From contig JAKZAN010000006.1 of assembly GCA_023053545.1 (NCBI GenBank), positions 6,515,001 to 6,579,000 of the forward strand: DNA of 64,000 nt. The letters run 5' to 3'. The position numbers and the translations under genes were made by a program. Shown here piece after piece: positions 12,031 through 24,864 of the stretch (position 1 is its first letter; each line of letters opens with the position of its first letter). The notes under the pieces are model-generated. The model was not told the DNA's origin. It saw nothing but the letters and a program-made list of their open reading frames with translations, and ran no database searches. The DNA is from Lepidurus packardi. Lineage: Eukaryota; Arthropoda; Branchiopoda; Notostraca; Triopsidae.

Positions 12031-13055
12031 GTCTGCGAAGAGAAAAATGAAAACAAAACTTGTTATCTTAACACGTTAAGAGGACGTCGAGGGGACTTCG
12101 GAGCTTTTGTGTACTATAACTCTTTGAAACTGTAAAAATCCTTTAAAAAGTCTCCGAAACTCGATCTGTTTTAACAATGCTATTATGAATTATGGGTAGT
12201 TGCGTCGAAAGTTCTGATTCATCGAAAGGTGCAACTTGAAAGAACTATTGATCTGTCTGTATAAGCCCTTTTGCGCCCATAGCAAGGGGGGAAAGCGGGT
12301 CAAGACGCATCCAACACGAACTCTGAAAACAATGGTTTTACCTTATGAGCAGGCTTATATAAGTTAATACTTAGCAGAGGGAATCTGATGTGGAAGTGAG
12401 AGAATTCACATACGAGCTTACTTACTTTACTTTCACGCCGGTTCACGTTAGTATTTGTCGTGGATTTAGGATCATGGCCAAGGTTATTGGATAGGCTCAT
12501 GCAATGAAGCAATCCATGTTTCTATCAGCAATGTGCGATTGAGTTTCAGAAAACGTGAGCTTTGCCAAACATTCCAGGTACTTGAAAACTACTCAACTCC
12601 CAAAATTAAATTTGGTAAAAAGGTTTTTGAAACGTAAAAAAGGATAGAACAGAATCCTAAAGTATTTTGTGAAGTTTTTGGTTAATTTACTTACTGATAT
12701 GTTGATAGAGTTAGAGAGAACAAGAGGTTATCTCACATACAAAGATTAATGAAAGAAGAGTTTCGGGAATAGCTACGATGTAAGGATGTCTAGACCTTCG
12801 TGGAGCTGCAGATCGACTGGCATATACACGTATTGCCATTCGCTTTAGCCACGGTCTTGTGCTGGGGAACAAGTCTGCGCTATATGCTAAAACAACTACC
12901 GGAACCAAGACCACAACCAGCTTTACTCTCTCTCTACGTACCGATACTGACAGACTCTATAGCACTATAGCACAAAGATGGACTTAGCATTCTGCGTATG
13001 CATTTCAGATATACAGCGAGCCCCAACTACGCGTCAATAAGCAACCGCCCCAACC
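12031..13055. other. Intergenic, divergent promoters of B12 carrier and PEX12
   Basis: About 1 kb between two start codons facing away from each other, expected to contain both promoters. I found no conserved frame, RNA gene or repeat here. Confidence 0.55.
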
Positions 13056-15595
13056 ATGGCAGAACGTGGAGCTCATTTAAGTCAAACATTAGCGGACAAA
13101 CCTTCCATCTTCGAAGTGGTGGCACAAGAGAGTCTCAACAATGCTCTCAGCCCAGCATTTCAGCACATCTTTCGCGTAAGTCGCTCTTCACTTTTATCCC
13201 GTATAATTTATAATAGCTACCTTTTCGCCTTACGTACTTCCTACAATAGAAACTTATCTTGTTAGGAAAGAAGTCAAAGCTGTAGAAGAAGAGTCAAAAA
13301 CTGTTCTGGCTTTGTTAAACGTTCTTTATTTTGTTAGGTATTGGCCCAGAAGTATCCGGCAATCTGGGGACCAGTGTACCGGTATTCAGAAGAACTTTAT
13401 TTCTTGGTCACTTTTTGGGTGCAGCGCCATTACGTGAGGAATTACAGTGCTTCCTTTGCGGAGAACTTCTACGGACTGGAACGTGCAAGCTTAAGCGGAA
13501 TATGGACCAAGGGACAAAAACGTCTCGCTCTTATTGCCCTCGTTCTCGTGCCCTATGCAAAAAACAAGATGAAAAGGCTTACGGAAGAATGGAGAGTAGC
13601 TAACGCGGACGGCTCTTTATCTCACAAGGTAATTTCCAGCTCGAGGAAGAAGCAGACGCGGAACGAGCATGGACTTGCAGTTATTTTTCTTAAAAAGAAA
13701 TCATAACCCCTGTCAAGTCTGTTATTTTACGGGGCAGTTTTCCGTCAACCCAGCGCAGTTTTGCTCATTTTTTTTTACTCCTATTCTTTCTCTTTTTCAG
13801 ACATGGAAGCGAAAGTTGCAGGTGGTGTTCCTCCGCCTTTATCCCGTGTGCCATTTTTGTCTCCAAGCCTTGCAATTAGTCTACTACATGGCGTACGTCC
13901 TGAATATCGTCCCCAGCCACTCGCCGGTGCTTCACGCCTTGCGGTTAACATTAGTCAATTTGAGTCCGCAGCGTGTCGAGGAAATTAATAAGAGAAGAAC
14001 GCAGTTAGCGTCGAAATGGAGGTAAAGGAAACTTGACAGGTGATTCTTAGGTCAGATCGATATAAGTAGGGTCGTGGAGAACTGCGGCTTTAGGTTAAGC
14101 TTAATGTCGAACATACTAGACCGTCTGGAAGGGGCAGATAACAGACCAACTCCAGCAGGGCACGACAGCAATACTTGTGAAAAGTATTTACATGAATAGG
14201 GCATTACTTCATATGTCCCGTTTTAATTAAAGCACATGATGTTAGGGACCAAAGGGAGAAAAGGTACTTTGGTAATCACATTCTATCGTACATGTATCTC
14301 GTTTTATTAGGCTAACAAAAACGTGTCGACCTAGTTATTTGTTTTGCTCTACTCTTGCTTTTGATAGCGTTGTTATTACTGTCGCTTCCCTTCTCTAGTG
14401 CTCCCTTGTCTTTGGGGGAAGATATTGTGACAGTTTTGCCTGCTGGCCCTAAAGGTCCACCACCTTGTAGTTAAGATTGATGACCTTGTTTGCCCATGTA
14501 TGTTTTCTACTTTTTCTTCTTTTTTTGAAAAGCGAAAGTCTTAGCAATGGCAGAATTTTAAATCTCAAAAGCTTTCGAAGGAACAATGCTGGGCAACGTA
14601 GAATTTCGTAGAGTAAGCTTATATAAAAGAAGCCCGAGGGAAGTTGAGGAGTTCCAGAGATTACATTTCCTCAGGAGCACTTAGGGAGATAAAACTTTGG
14701 GAGTTAGGAGAAAGGAATTTAATGCAACTTGGGTAAAAAGTCTATTCTGTTAGCTGTGTTGGTAATTCACAAGTAGAGGAAAATCTTAATTACAGACAAT
14801 TGTTTTGTCTCTTTGGTAGTGCTCAAAGCTTGGTGGAGACACTTTCTTCAACTTTGGTGTCTGGATTAGAGATGGGTGCTTTTTTCCTGCAATTTTTGGA
14901 TTACTGGTACCATAGCCAATCTCAAGCAGCAAGCACGTGGCTTACCTTACCAATTCCTTCGCCGCCTGCGACGTACGAACACGATAAAACCTCATTATGT
15001 CCCATATGCAAAGAACCTCGACAGACTGACACTGTGCTTCCGGTCTCAGGGTAAGTTTTGACTATGCAAACTAGTTTACAGCAAAGGGATAGCTAGTGTG
15101 TTGCTTGTTAGCGGAACGGAACTTTCGCTGACGAAGTCTGAAGCTAGCGACCAATGTAAAAGATTGTTATATTTTAAACCTATTTTTTTAAAAATAAGTC
15201 TCCTTATTTGGTAACCAGCATAGAGGCGGATTCCGTATATCTTGTGACGCTTCGAGGTGCCGGCTGTTATAAATTAGTAATTAGATAAAGTGTGTGGATA
15301 GTAATAAGATGAGGAAAAACTACGTCTCAGCAAACTTCTTTAGCTAGGGGTTTAAAAAGAAGATGATTCTTGTAGGAAGGTAGTTCGGTTTGGGATTTGG
15401 TCAAGAGAAGGAAACTAATTTTAAAAAGCCGTTCACATCATGTTATTCTAATTTTGGTGTGTGTTGCTATTTTTGTAAAGGTATGTCTTCTGTTATCGCT
15501 GTATATGGACGCACTTGCAAGAAAATCATTACTGTCCGGTGACGCAATTACCCGCAACAGCTGAGTCACTTATCAGGATCTACGTCCCCAACTAA
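13056..15595 (+). CDS. PEX12: PEX12 peroxisomal RING-type ubiquitin ligase subunit
   Basis: PEX12 forms, with PEX2 and PEX10, the peroxisomal membrane ligase that monoubiquitinates PEX5 so the import receptor can be recycled. Exons 13056-13175, 13338-13628, 13801-14021, 14820-15050 and 15481-15595 join in phase to 325 residues (human 359). The start MAERGAHL..DKPSIFEVVAQESL matches the PEX12 N-terminus. Next come SASFAENFYGLER, the transmembrane helices of the Pex2/Pex12 domain (LVYYMAYVLNIVP, LEMGAFFLQFLDYWYHS), and a C-terminal RING: CPICKEPRQTDTVLPVSG, then FCYRCIW and YCPVT. As in known PEX12 proteins, the RING has too few ligands for two zincs. The gene is intact. Introns 3 and 4 (798 and 430 bases) are the largest here and look empty. 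Confidence 0.97.
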
Positions 15596-17645
15596 GGCCA
15601 TCTACTGTGTTCTACGTACTGTGTATGGGGTAAGTAAAACTTGTGTGTTTCTATTTTGAGCTGAGAAAGGGAAGTGAGAAACTGAGAAAGATATGCGAAG
15701 CGTAACTGACGTCTTTCACATACATTCCTTTGGACCGTAATCGCTTTAAAGAAAACGGATGTTTTATTAGGGGGAGACATTTTTCTACATGATAGTAGTG
15801 ATAGCATTTTTCTACTGATAGTAGTGATAGTACCGATAAACTATAGAGTTGAACCTTGTTGATTACAAAGGTTTTGATGTTCGTGATGAAAGCTCTTTCG
15901 TGCATCATTTTCCATAGGGTTACTTCCAGAGGGTCTTGATAAATTTTCTTGATCAGTATAGGCTTTTGTTGTTCCAATACACTCGCAAGCCAGGAAAGGC
16001 AATGATGTTAAGATAAAGTTGAAGGATGAGCCCCACTTACCAAAATTTGTATGTCGTATAGGGGGTATTGAAGTTACGAAACGAAAGGATTACTTCCGGT
16101 TGGCCATTGGTCATCTTCTGAGTATAGAACAACGTGTCGCCTCATTTGTCTAATGTAGAAACTTAGTTTACTAACTCCATGTTTTGCCTCTGATTCGGAC
16201 TTATAATAAGCTTATAATGAAACGACTCGATTGGGTTTGTTAGTGAATAAGATCAAAGAAATCCGCCTTATCAATAGAAAAATTTGAAGGAATTTTACGT
16301 CGCTAAGGTTTGACTCACGTCTCATTGTGTGATTCATTTTTTATATTTGAGGCTTTCGTTTGGGGAATTTAGGCCCACGTGTGTGGGATTCCGCCAAGTA
16401 TGAGAAGAGGCTGAAGATATAGTAAGGAAGACTCACTAGAGGTTGTCGCATTTTCATGTGAACACTCCCTTTTTGGGCCCTTTTTTCCGACATTCGATCG
16501 CCGCCTCTCTTTTCTTTTTCATGGCAGTCCCTCTTTACTTTGGGTTGCCAACAGAAACAGCTTTAGCTTGTGCTGATGCTTGTCTGTAGTTCTTCCTACC
16601 CCCCTTGGCCCCTCTCTATCCTTTCTATATTGTGTATTATGAGCGTGAGCGTTCAACTCCGCCGCGCGGTCGTACGTAAAAGCGTTCCTGGTTCCGTAGG
16701 CTCGGAAGCCCCATGTCAGTCGCATTCTGGCCGCCAAGGCAACGTTTCAACTCATTATATTCGCAATTCTGATTGATCCATGGCCCAAAGTAGTAAAAGT
16801 AAGCTGCCTGCCCTATTGCGTTTGCTCCGTGTTAAACTCGACAGAAGAAGCAGCAGTGGTCTCAGTAAACTCATACACTCTGGTGCACTAATCTTCTTTG
16901 GAGAGGAAATATTCTGGGGGGCTAACCATCACTTGGTGTGTTTTTAAAAGTCCAAGTTTTCTTTTGTACGCTTGTTAGAGCTTTTTCTGTGGAAATCTTG
17001 AGGAGTCAACATGGAGGGGTGGGGGCTCGTTTTCGAGTTTAGATGCATGGGAGTGCAACCGAAGCAAATCAATACTGCAAATATCTTTGGATATACTCTT
17101 GGACTGTGACCTAGCTGGTATTTTATTTATGCTTTGCGTGTGAAAGGTTTTCAGAAGACACTTTTATTGCTTTGCTTCCAAGAACCAATTGTCATGCCCC
17201 CCAAGCTTCTTCTTTCGGTTAGTCGTTATCTAAGACAGGCGGTGACTTCCGCATAAAACTTACTGAATGTTGCTTGTTAGCATGTTGTGTTTCCTGAGTA
17301 TTCCCCGTGAAAAATTACTAATGCCTGGTTAATGTAGAGTTTTGCTTATTAGTTCTACTGCTTCCCATACATGCGTCTATTTCTGCCCGGTCATCCACTG
17401 TGTAAACAACCAAAGGCTTGATGTGTAAACTCTCGAAAACATTCTTTTGATGCTTTATCTTTTCCCGACGTATATATCTGTATAACCTGGAGAAAAGCGA
17501 TAGCGACATACGTCGCCTTAGGGATCTGTCCGGAGGTGATAAGTGTGATATGCTTTGGGAAGTAATTGTCGTTGTTTTTTGGGACTGTATTACAGATATC
17601 GATCATGTGGTGACAGGCTAATTTAACACGATAGCTAGTTAAGGG
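15596..17645. other. Intergenic between PEX12 and WSCD-like gene
   Basis: About 2 kb without a gene I can support. It holds one short tandem duplication (listed separately) and otherwise AT-rich sequence. Open frames in 16519-16776 have no recognisable content. Confidence 0.55.
15778..15830. repeat. Two-copy tandem repeat, about 27-base unit
   Basis: The unit at 15778-15804 is repeated at 15805-15830. Both carry catttttctac followed by gatagtagtgatag, differing by one or two bases. It is a recent local duplication with no coding role visible. Confidence 0.85.
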
Positions 17646-18914
17646 ATGAGGCATTCCTGTCGCTGCAAACTTCACGTGGCTTTCTTCGTTGTTACGCTCT
17701 ACCTCGCCGTTTTCCTCTTCATTCTTCTGGTTACTCTCGATCATAGAGTCACTAACCGTGCTAAAGTAATTCTTTGAGTGGTCTTTCTTAACCCAAAGCT
17801 CTACCATGAATCTTGTGTAATAGGGAATGGCTCATGTACCGGGAGTTAACCCATTAGCTGGAGCTCGTGGAGCAGGACTACCAGGTTTAGAACCTCCCGC
17901 TTGGGCGATTTTGCCAGGTCCGAAGGGCGTCTTGCCAAATCGTATACACAGATCACTACATTGGTGCAAAGCCTTGCGTTTCCAAACGCCGTCGAGCACC
18001 GTCACAGCGTTGGCCAGTTTTCCCGGTAGTGGCAATACATGGCTTCGCTACTTGCTGCAGCAAGCGACGGGTAAATGATACAGGGCAAACAAGTATTCTT
18101 TTATTTTCCTTATCGACTACGTAATTACGACCGTGAAAGAAACGGAAATTGCTCGTCTAAGATTTACTCGTATTCATTCATTAGTTCGGAACGGCTTCTT
18201 AAAAATTTATACGCAAGGCTTCAGCGCCTTTTTTCCTTATCGTATGGCATTCATTTTTGTAGGTTCTGAAATTTTAGAGACTTTTTTTCGTTTTTCTTTG
18301 TCGAATGATTACACTTCCCCCCTAAAAAACTGATTTGTTTGTTAGGGATCCATACTGGGAGCGTTTATAAGGACTACGCCTTGATGAGAAACGGATTCCC
18401 TCATGAAGGCACAGCCAATAGCTCAGTTTTGGTTGTGAAAACCCATGAGTGGGGAGAAAAGGTGCGTCAATCTTTTCAACAAGCTATATTGTTAGTCAGA
18501 GAGCCACGTGCTTCTATTCAAGCTGAATTTAATCGGCAGTCGGGAGGACATGTCGGGTACGCCTCCCGAGAGAAATATATGAAAAACGCAGGAAAAGTTT
18601 GGTGGGATTTTGTGCGAAACAAGAGCAAAGTTTGGAAGACTACGTTACTGGATTGGTTGCAGTTTCGGGGCCCGTTGCACGTTGTGTTTTACGAAAGTTT
18701 GTGTCAGAATCCTAAGCGAGAACTGGAAGGTATCCTAGAATTTCTCAACATAAATTATACGAGAACGGACGTGGAATGTGCTGTTGGTCGCCGAGAAGGC
18801 ATTTATCAAAGAAAGTTAAGAAACTTGGGATTCAATCCGTTCAGTGGCGATATGCTTCGAATATTTAGTGACTATGAAAAGGAAGTCAATCAGTCCTTAT
18901 CCAAACTTTTGTGA
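17646..18914 (+). CDS. WSCD-like type II Golgi sulfotransferase lacking WSC domains
   Basis: This is a predicted PAPS-dependent carbohydrate sulfotransferase related to vertebrate WSCD1/2 (sialate-O-sulfotransferases). Exons 17646-17765, 17824-18070 and 18346-18914 join in phase to 311 residues. Exon 1 encodes a short basic N-terminus and one membrane span ([19 protein letters not shown]), a type II signal anchor. The catalytic domain begins [20 protein letters not shown] (5'-PSB loop binding PAPS) and continues [35 protein letters not shown] (3'-PB), GHVGYAS, DWLQF and VVFYESL, all in WSCD order. Vertebrate WSCDs carry two WSC domains between membrane span and catalytic domain. Here there are only about 50 residues, rich in Pro and Gly. 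The start was chosen because it supplies the anchor and splices in phase. The acceptor glycan is unknown. Confidence 0.88.
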
Positions 18915-19042
18915 TTCATTTCCCGTACAGCAAACTATTGTTAAAAGTTCGAGAGTTTATTTTATGTATAGCTCTATACAACTATTGACGCGTCCCCTTT
19001 ATTTTACAATTGGCAAACTTAACTTGCATACTCACTTTGTCA

Positions 19043-20885
19043 TTATTCGTGGGTGATCCATTCCCTGGTTATGTTTCCTAAATTATCTATCAAGAAAACG
19101 AGAAGACATTGATGGATTCGTCGTAATGACGCCATTGTCGACATTGACAGATTGTAGTTCCTGGGTGGGTCGTTTATAAATTCCCAATGCTGAATGTAGT
19201 CGTTCTCCTTCGTTCGTAGTTCCACTAATCGGAGTCCAGAGGGTGCAATAATTTTCCCTCTAAGGGAAGAAGAAAATGACTCAAATTAGCCTAATCTTAT
19301 TCTCTTTCGCAGATATCAAAGCGAAGAGAGCTTACTTGGAGTAAACAGGCTTGTCACTTGGAACCGAAGGATGAACGCTATCATTAAGCCACCTTGGGGA
19401 AACAAAAAGCAACTCAACTACTTCATCTAGACACGGATTTGTCCATTATCATACTTACGAATGGTACGCCAATAGTACAGCGTTGCTCCTATGCCAATAG
19501 GCATTGCCTTCTTGCTTAAAAGAAGCCGCAGAATTTGGAAGTAAATTTTCTTGAGGTTCTTTTCGGGTCGGCGGCTTAATGACTCGTGTTTTTATAGGCT
19601 GTACTTGGATGGACACTTGGAGGGCTCGCACTGATCGACCTCGCGAACACAAATTAAGGGAAGTTGCAGTTTGGGTCGAGAAGCCAAAAAATCGATCCAA
19701 GTCGTCGCAACCACGTGCCATAATCCCGTGACTAACATGCCCCAAGTCTAGGGTGTGTCCCAGCTCATGCAGACTAGCACCTAACGTTGTGGCAAAACAG
19801 CCTCCCCAATTGCTTCTACAGTTCGACAAACAACAAATTAATTAGATTATGTCATAAAACCTACATACAAAGTCCTCACACTTACTTGACCTGTTCTGAA
19901 TATATTAATTAAAAAAGCTTACCGGAATGCACTGTCGTCCATATAACCAGGCGAGATCAACTCCTGGTTTACCAAATTAAAAGCCAGTTTTTCGAGTTCA
20001 TCACTCCACGTGTAAAGACACGGAGTCCCTATCAATGCGAGGCCACCTGCTCCATATGCAACGTAAGCCTTCGTGTTGGCCAACATGTCTCGGTACCTCT
20101 GTCATAGAAAATAATGGTTTAGTTACTGCATTTCAGCCATGCAGAGGAATGCGACTTTTTTGAAAAGCCAAATTTAAGTGAAATAGTACAATTTTAAACT
20201 TTAAGTAAAATTTAACCTGTTCGAAATTAGCCGACTGGTTTGAAGGAACTGTTGGCTGTTGATAGGTAGTGCATGACAAGAAAGCCAGGACTTTATGGTG
20301 CTCATCAATGTAGCCTTGTGTCAGCAATTCTTTGGCCATGCCTTCCCATATTTCTTCGCCGCTGCGGCTCCAGAATTCGTCTTTGGTCCATGTACTTTGG
20401 AATACATGACACAGCATTCGATGAGATTTTACGAAGTGGAACGTCTTGCGACCGAAACCCTGTTCTTTCATACGTTCTCCAGTCAGCGTTTGTAGGAGCT
20501 GAACACCGAATTCAATCTTGGTTATAGCATGGCTAACAGAATTCTGTGTTTCGTCTGGCGATTGAAACCGACCTTCATCTTCTCGAGGGATTATGTACAA
20601 TACACGAATTCGCTTTTCCCGCAATGCGACAGGCTCGTAAACCAATAGCAGTTGTTGATAACAAGGGAAATCTGCACAGAAAAAGTCGATGCGGTGCGTC
20701 CTCTCGTGAAGGTATATAATGCATTTAAACTGTCCGCCAACGATGGGCCAGTTTGTTGAACTCGTCCCATTAGTTACTCGGATTTGGCTGCTAGTTGAGT
20801 CAACCCTGCCAGACACAAACGCGAACGGATAGGGAAATATGTCACCGTTGCATACATTGTTAAATTTGATACAAGTACCGATCAT
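19043..20885 (-). CDS. Putative zinc metallopeptidase (YIL108W-like, HExxHxxxxxH)
   Basis: This resembles the poorly studied metallopeptidase family that includes yeast YIL108W. Its substrate and compartment are unknown. Exons 20885-20217, 20098-19923, 19815-19459, 19392-19336 and 19259-19043 join in phase to 491 residues. The first 200 residues are a beta-rich region (GQFKCIIYLHERTHRIDFF, LLLVYEP, RIRVLYIIPRE..GRFQSP) followed by helices with IKIEFGVQLLQT-like content. The catalytic motif is LHELGHTLDLGHVSHGIMARG, giving two His and Glu plus the third His of a metzincin-type site, with a Met shortly after. The C-terminal part (APSGLRLVELR) is a conserved tail of the family. No signal peptide is seen. 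It lies 128 bases from the WSCD-like stop, tail to tail. Identification comes from the motif and overall resemblance. Confidence 0.83.
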
Positions 20886-21911
20886 GCTACGGGTAATTAG
20901 GTTTTCTGGTCACAACTACCTAAATGTTTGTACTGGGAGTACTAAACACCACTTCCTTCACTGGACCACCACACGTTTTGCTGCGCGTGCGAAGGTTATT
21001 GATCTCCTGGATTCTCAGTCCTGGCGTTTCATCGTCTGGTAAAGTTTTGTCGTCAAGACTGGTTTTCTAGGTTAAAATTCCTCAATATACCAAGCGTCTG
21101 GCCTTCACAGAGTTACTGGTTCACATCATTTTTACTCTCTTAATCCCGTGTTGCTAAGATTTTGTGCAAGGGCTGGAAAAATTATTTTATTTTGTTGGAG
21201 ACTTGGCAACGCTGTGTGTATGTCAAAGGCCAAGTAACGTCAAAAGTTGGAAGTTTATTCTATTGTTTTGAGGTGTCCAGCTTCATTAGCTGTGTTTTAA
21301 ACTGCTTGTCAAGTGATTTTAGTGTGAAATTACCTGCGGGGGTCAACTCCTTTTGTAATAAGAAGGTAAAAAGGTTTTGCTTCTGTATTTTAATCCAACT
21401 TGCCAGAATATTAGTCCTTGTTTTCGTGCACCTGCCCAACCTGCAGTCAACAGAAAAGGGAGGGTTTTCAAACCAGTTAGAGTTATAGGTGTACAAATCA
21501 CTATGTATAATTCCTTCTTACTTCGCGTTATTTAAAATTAGTATCTTAACTCTCCTTGAGTGGAACAAATACGGTATCTAGTACATCGTATGTGTGAAAA
21601 CGGGTTACTGCAGCATAGCCATAATGCGCCAGACCATAAAAAAGCAGTGTAGAAGAAGGGCTTTTTCTTAGGCCGTAAATTAAGCTAGTTTAGTGGCATT
21701 TCAACCCTAGGTTTGGGTTGGTTGTTTGCGTCCTTTGCATGATTTGTCAAAACCTGTCAAAAGTTAGAAGTAAGCAGATGCGATTCGGGTTGGAGATATA
21801 CCTTTCCTGTTGCCATGTTGGTTGCTGGCTGTACCTTATTGCAAACGTGTTTTCATCATTATTTTTAAAACGCCGTTTCTTAGGAGGACCTAAAAACATA
21901 GAAGGATGAAA
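20886..21911. other. Intergenic, divergent peptidase / LIS1 promoters
   Basis: About 1 kb between divergent start codons. It contains no conserved frame that I can see. The open frames near 21162-21496 occur on both strands and have no family resemblance. Confidence 0.5.
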
Positions 21912-23659
21912 ATGGTGCTATCTCAACGCCAAAGGGATGAGCTGTAAGTTGCAAGTTTCTCTGTTCGAATATTATAGATTTAAAAAATATTGTGTACATA
22001 GCAACCGTGCCATCGCGGATTATTTGTTGTCCAACAACTATATGGAATCGCTGGAAGCTTTTAAAAAAGAAACAGACTTGCCCGACGAATCCGATAAGAA
22101 ATACAGCGGTCTCTTGGAGAAGAAATGGACGTCAGTAATCCGCCTTCAGAAGAAAGTCATGGAGCTGGAGAGCAAACTTTCCGAAGCTGAGAAAGAGTTT
22201 ATTGCTGGGGCGCCTACTCGAGAAAAACGAAGCCCGTCAGAGTGGATTCCCCGACCACCCGAAAAGTATACATTGACTGGACACAGGGCACCTGTCACCA
22301 AGGTACGTTCACTTGCGGGTTGTGTTTTATGCTAACTTAGCATAGTATGTAATCTTATTCTTTACAGGTAGTGCTCCATCCAGTTTTCTCCCTGTTGGTC
22401 TCCTCTTCTGAAGATGCTACGGTCAAGATTTGGGATTATGAAACCGGAGACTATGAACGCACCTTGAAAGGACATACAGATTCTGTTCAAGATTTGGCCT
22501 TTGATGCGACTGGCAAGTGGCTAGGTAAAAACACACCAAAAAAAGATTCTTTTTGCTCGTAAATAGATTATAATTAAATGTTTTACCATCGTAGCCTCTT
22601 GCAGTGCGGATATGTCAATCAAGCTTTGGGACTTCCAGACCTACGAATGCGTTCGCACGTTGCAAGGTCACGACCATAATGTGTCGAGTCTGTGCTTCAT
22701 GCCTTCTGGGGATTTCCTGCTTTCCTGCTCGCGCGACAAAACCATTAAGTTCTGGGAATTGGGCACGGGCTACTGCGTGAAAACGCTTACAGGACACCGA
22801 GAATGGGTTCGCATGGTACGAGTCAATGCTGACGGTTCCCTTATCGCTTCTTGCTCGAACGATCAAACTATCAGAGTTTGGGTCACAGCCACCAAAGAAT
22901 GCAAAGTGGAATTGCGAGATCATGACCATGTGGTGGAGTGTATTGCGTGGGCAAATGAAGCAGCAGGTCCAGCAGTCAGTGAAGGAGCTGCGTCCACAGA
23001 TAACCGGAAGGGCTCTCACGTTGGACCCTTCTTGGCGTCTGGCTCGAGGGACAAAACTATTAAGGTAACGTAAAACAGCGAACATGTGTCGATTTTGGCT
23101 GCAATGTTTGTTGTCCTCTCCGTCCCATTCCATTCTGGCCTGTTTCATATTACCATGCATTATTAAGCCTGCGAGCAATGGACTCTAGCCTGCTCAGGTT
23201 TCTACTCACGTCATAGCGTGAAAATGCGGTTGACGGTTAATCACAAGTATTGACTGACTTGTTAATCAGCGTCTTTTTTCTTTTTGTGTTCCCAGATATG
23301 GGATGTAGGCACTGGGCAGTGCCTCTTCACTTTAGTGGGGCATGATAACTGGGTACGCTCTTTGCTTTTCCATCCTGGAGGAAAGTTTCTCTTGTCAGCC
23401 TCAGACGATAAAACCTTACGAGCTTGGGATTTACGTCATCGGCGTTGCACCAAGACTATTGAAGCTCATCAGCATTTTTGCACATCTATTGGTAAATATT
23501 TATCTTTCTTGATTACTTTATTTGAGAGGCTCCTTGGGGCAAAACACGACAGCAGAATCATCATTTGAGTCATTTTTGTCCCCAGATTTTCACCGTAACG
23601 CCCCTTATGTGGTGTCCGGGAGTGTTGATATGACGGTAAAGGTTTGGGAGTGTCGTTAA
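21912..23659 (+). CDS. PAFAH1B1: LIS1 dynein regulator (PAFAH1B1)
   Basis: LIS1 binds cytoplasmic dynein and NDEL1 and controls nuclear and organelle positioning, and is also the PAF-acetylhydrolase non-catalytic subunit. Exons 21912-21943, 22002-22302, 22368-22524, 22595-23064, 23296-23491 and 23586-23659 join in phase. The order is: LisH motif ([19 protein letters not shown]), coiled coil ([20 protein letters not shown]), then seven WD40 blades, for example [56 protein letters not shown] and [10 protein letters not shown]. It ends [13 protein letters not shown] like the vertebrate protein. An upstream in-frame ATG two codons earlier is possible, but MVLSQRQ is the universal LIS1 start. The insert after blade 5 ([19 protein letters not shown]) is variable in the family. 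Nothing is broken. Confidence 0.98.
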
Positions 23660-24864
23660 CGCTATGCGTTCACCCCACCTGGACCCAATGCAGCATAAGT
23701 TTTAAACTCTCCCTGCAACTTTGCAGCAAGAGACATCTTTTCCTTTCTTTAACCAAGCATGCGTCCCCCTTTTCCACTTCTTTCTTTTACCTAACTGAAC
23801 AGTTAACAAGAGCCCTGTTTATTCGGCTGTGATGAATCGCAAAAAAAAAAAAAAAAAAAAAACAGTGCGTCATGGCCTCCGCTCTTGCCTCTCTCCATCC
23901 TTGCACACAGAAACACCAACAAACAGTTCAGATAACCAAACAGACTGACGGTATTTAGCTCTTTGGGATTCTATTGCCTTTTCCCCCTGGCCCACCATTA
24001 TAATCGTAGTTCACACGTATTTCACAGGTTAGCTTAGTTCCGTGCCAAAAGCTCGCTTTTCTATTCCTTTTTTTGATCATAAAGAAAAATATTGTTTGGC
24101 ATCAGTTTTAGATTGAAGAAAGCAAGGACAAGAGGCGAGTAAGGAGGTCATTGAATTGTATAGAATAATTATGTTAGCGTACGGTTCATTTAACTTTTTT
24201 TATCCCTAATATTCACCAGTCTGTTCGCAGTTCACGTTTTTTGGTTAACTGCTGCAACAGGACCTTTCATGATGTGTACTACAGTGGTAGTTAATCCCTT
24301 GTTGTAGGCTGTGGAGTGGTGGGGGAGAATCAAACTGTAGTCTGCGGGGTTTCCCTTGTCATCCTATCATTTGATCAGTCTAGCTTTTCCCTTAACATTG
24401 GTTAGATTGATATCTTTACAGCAAGTGATACAACCCAACACATTATTATCCGAAAATTGGAAACCTTGGGGTTTGAGCCTTGCGTTTCTTCTTATGTGAA
24501 GGCTTTTGGCTTTCAGTGTGGCTAACTATATTACGTTCATTGCAGAGTTCACACTTCTCTATTGTATCACTTGAATTGTGGTGGACGACAAAAGTAACGT
24601 TGGTAAATTATATGTGTGCTTGTACAGTCGATCACGGATGGTCTAAGCGTTTTTATTGAATCTTAAAATTTAGTCACATTCCTTTTAAGTTTGCAAGTGC
24701 AGGTCACCATTAAATCACCTAGATAATTTGTTTTTTTACAGCTATTTTTACACCGTACATGGGGTCTTGATTATAGGAGTATTTTTGTCTTACCTTAGCA
24801 CTTAAAAATCTCAAAACTTTTGATTCCCGCTTGTTTTTAAAGGCCAAACCAACCAAACAAACAT
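23660..24864. other. Intergenic, LIS1 and KIF12 3' ends
   Basis: About 1.2 kb between convergent stop codons. An A run of about 21 bases lies near 23841-23862 and may be a genomic A-tract or the tail of an old retroposed piece, though no such piece is recognisable. The rest probably contains 3' UTRs. Confidence 0.5.

Noticed and set aside
17391-17807. 138-codon minus-strand open frame ahead of the WSCD-like gene
   Set aside because: It is antisense to the WSCD first exon (17646-17765), which encodes a convincing membrane anchor and splices in phase. The minus-strand peptide resembles nothing.
23841-23862. A-tract after LIS1 as a retroposon tail
   Set aside because: No element body or target-site duplication was recognised beside it.
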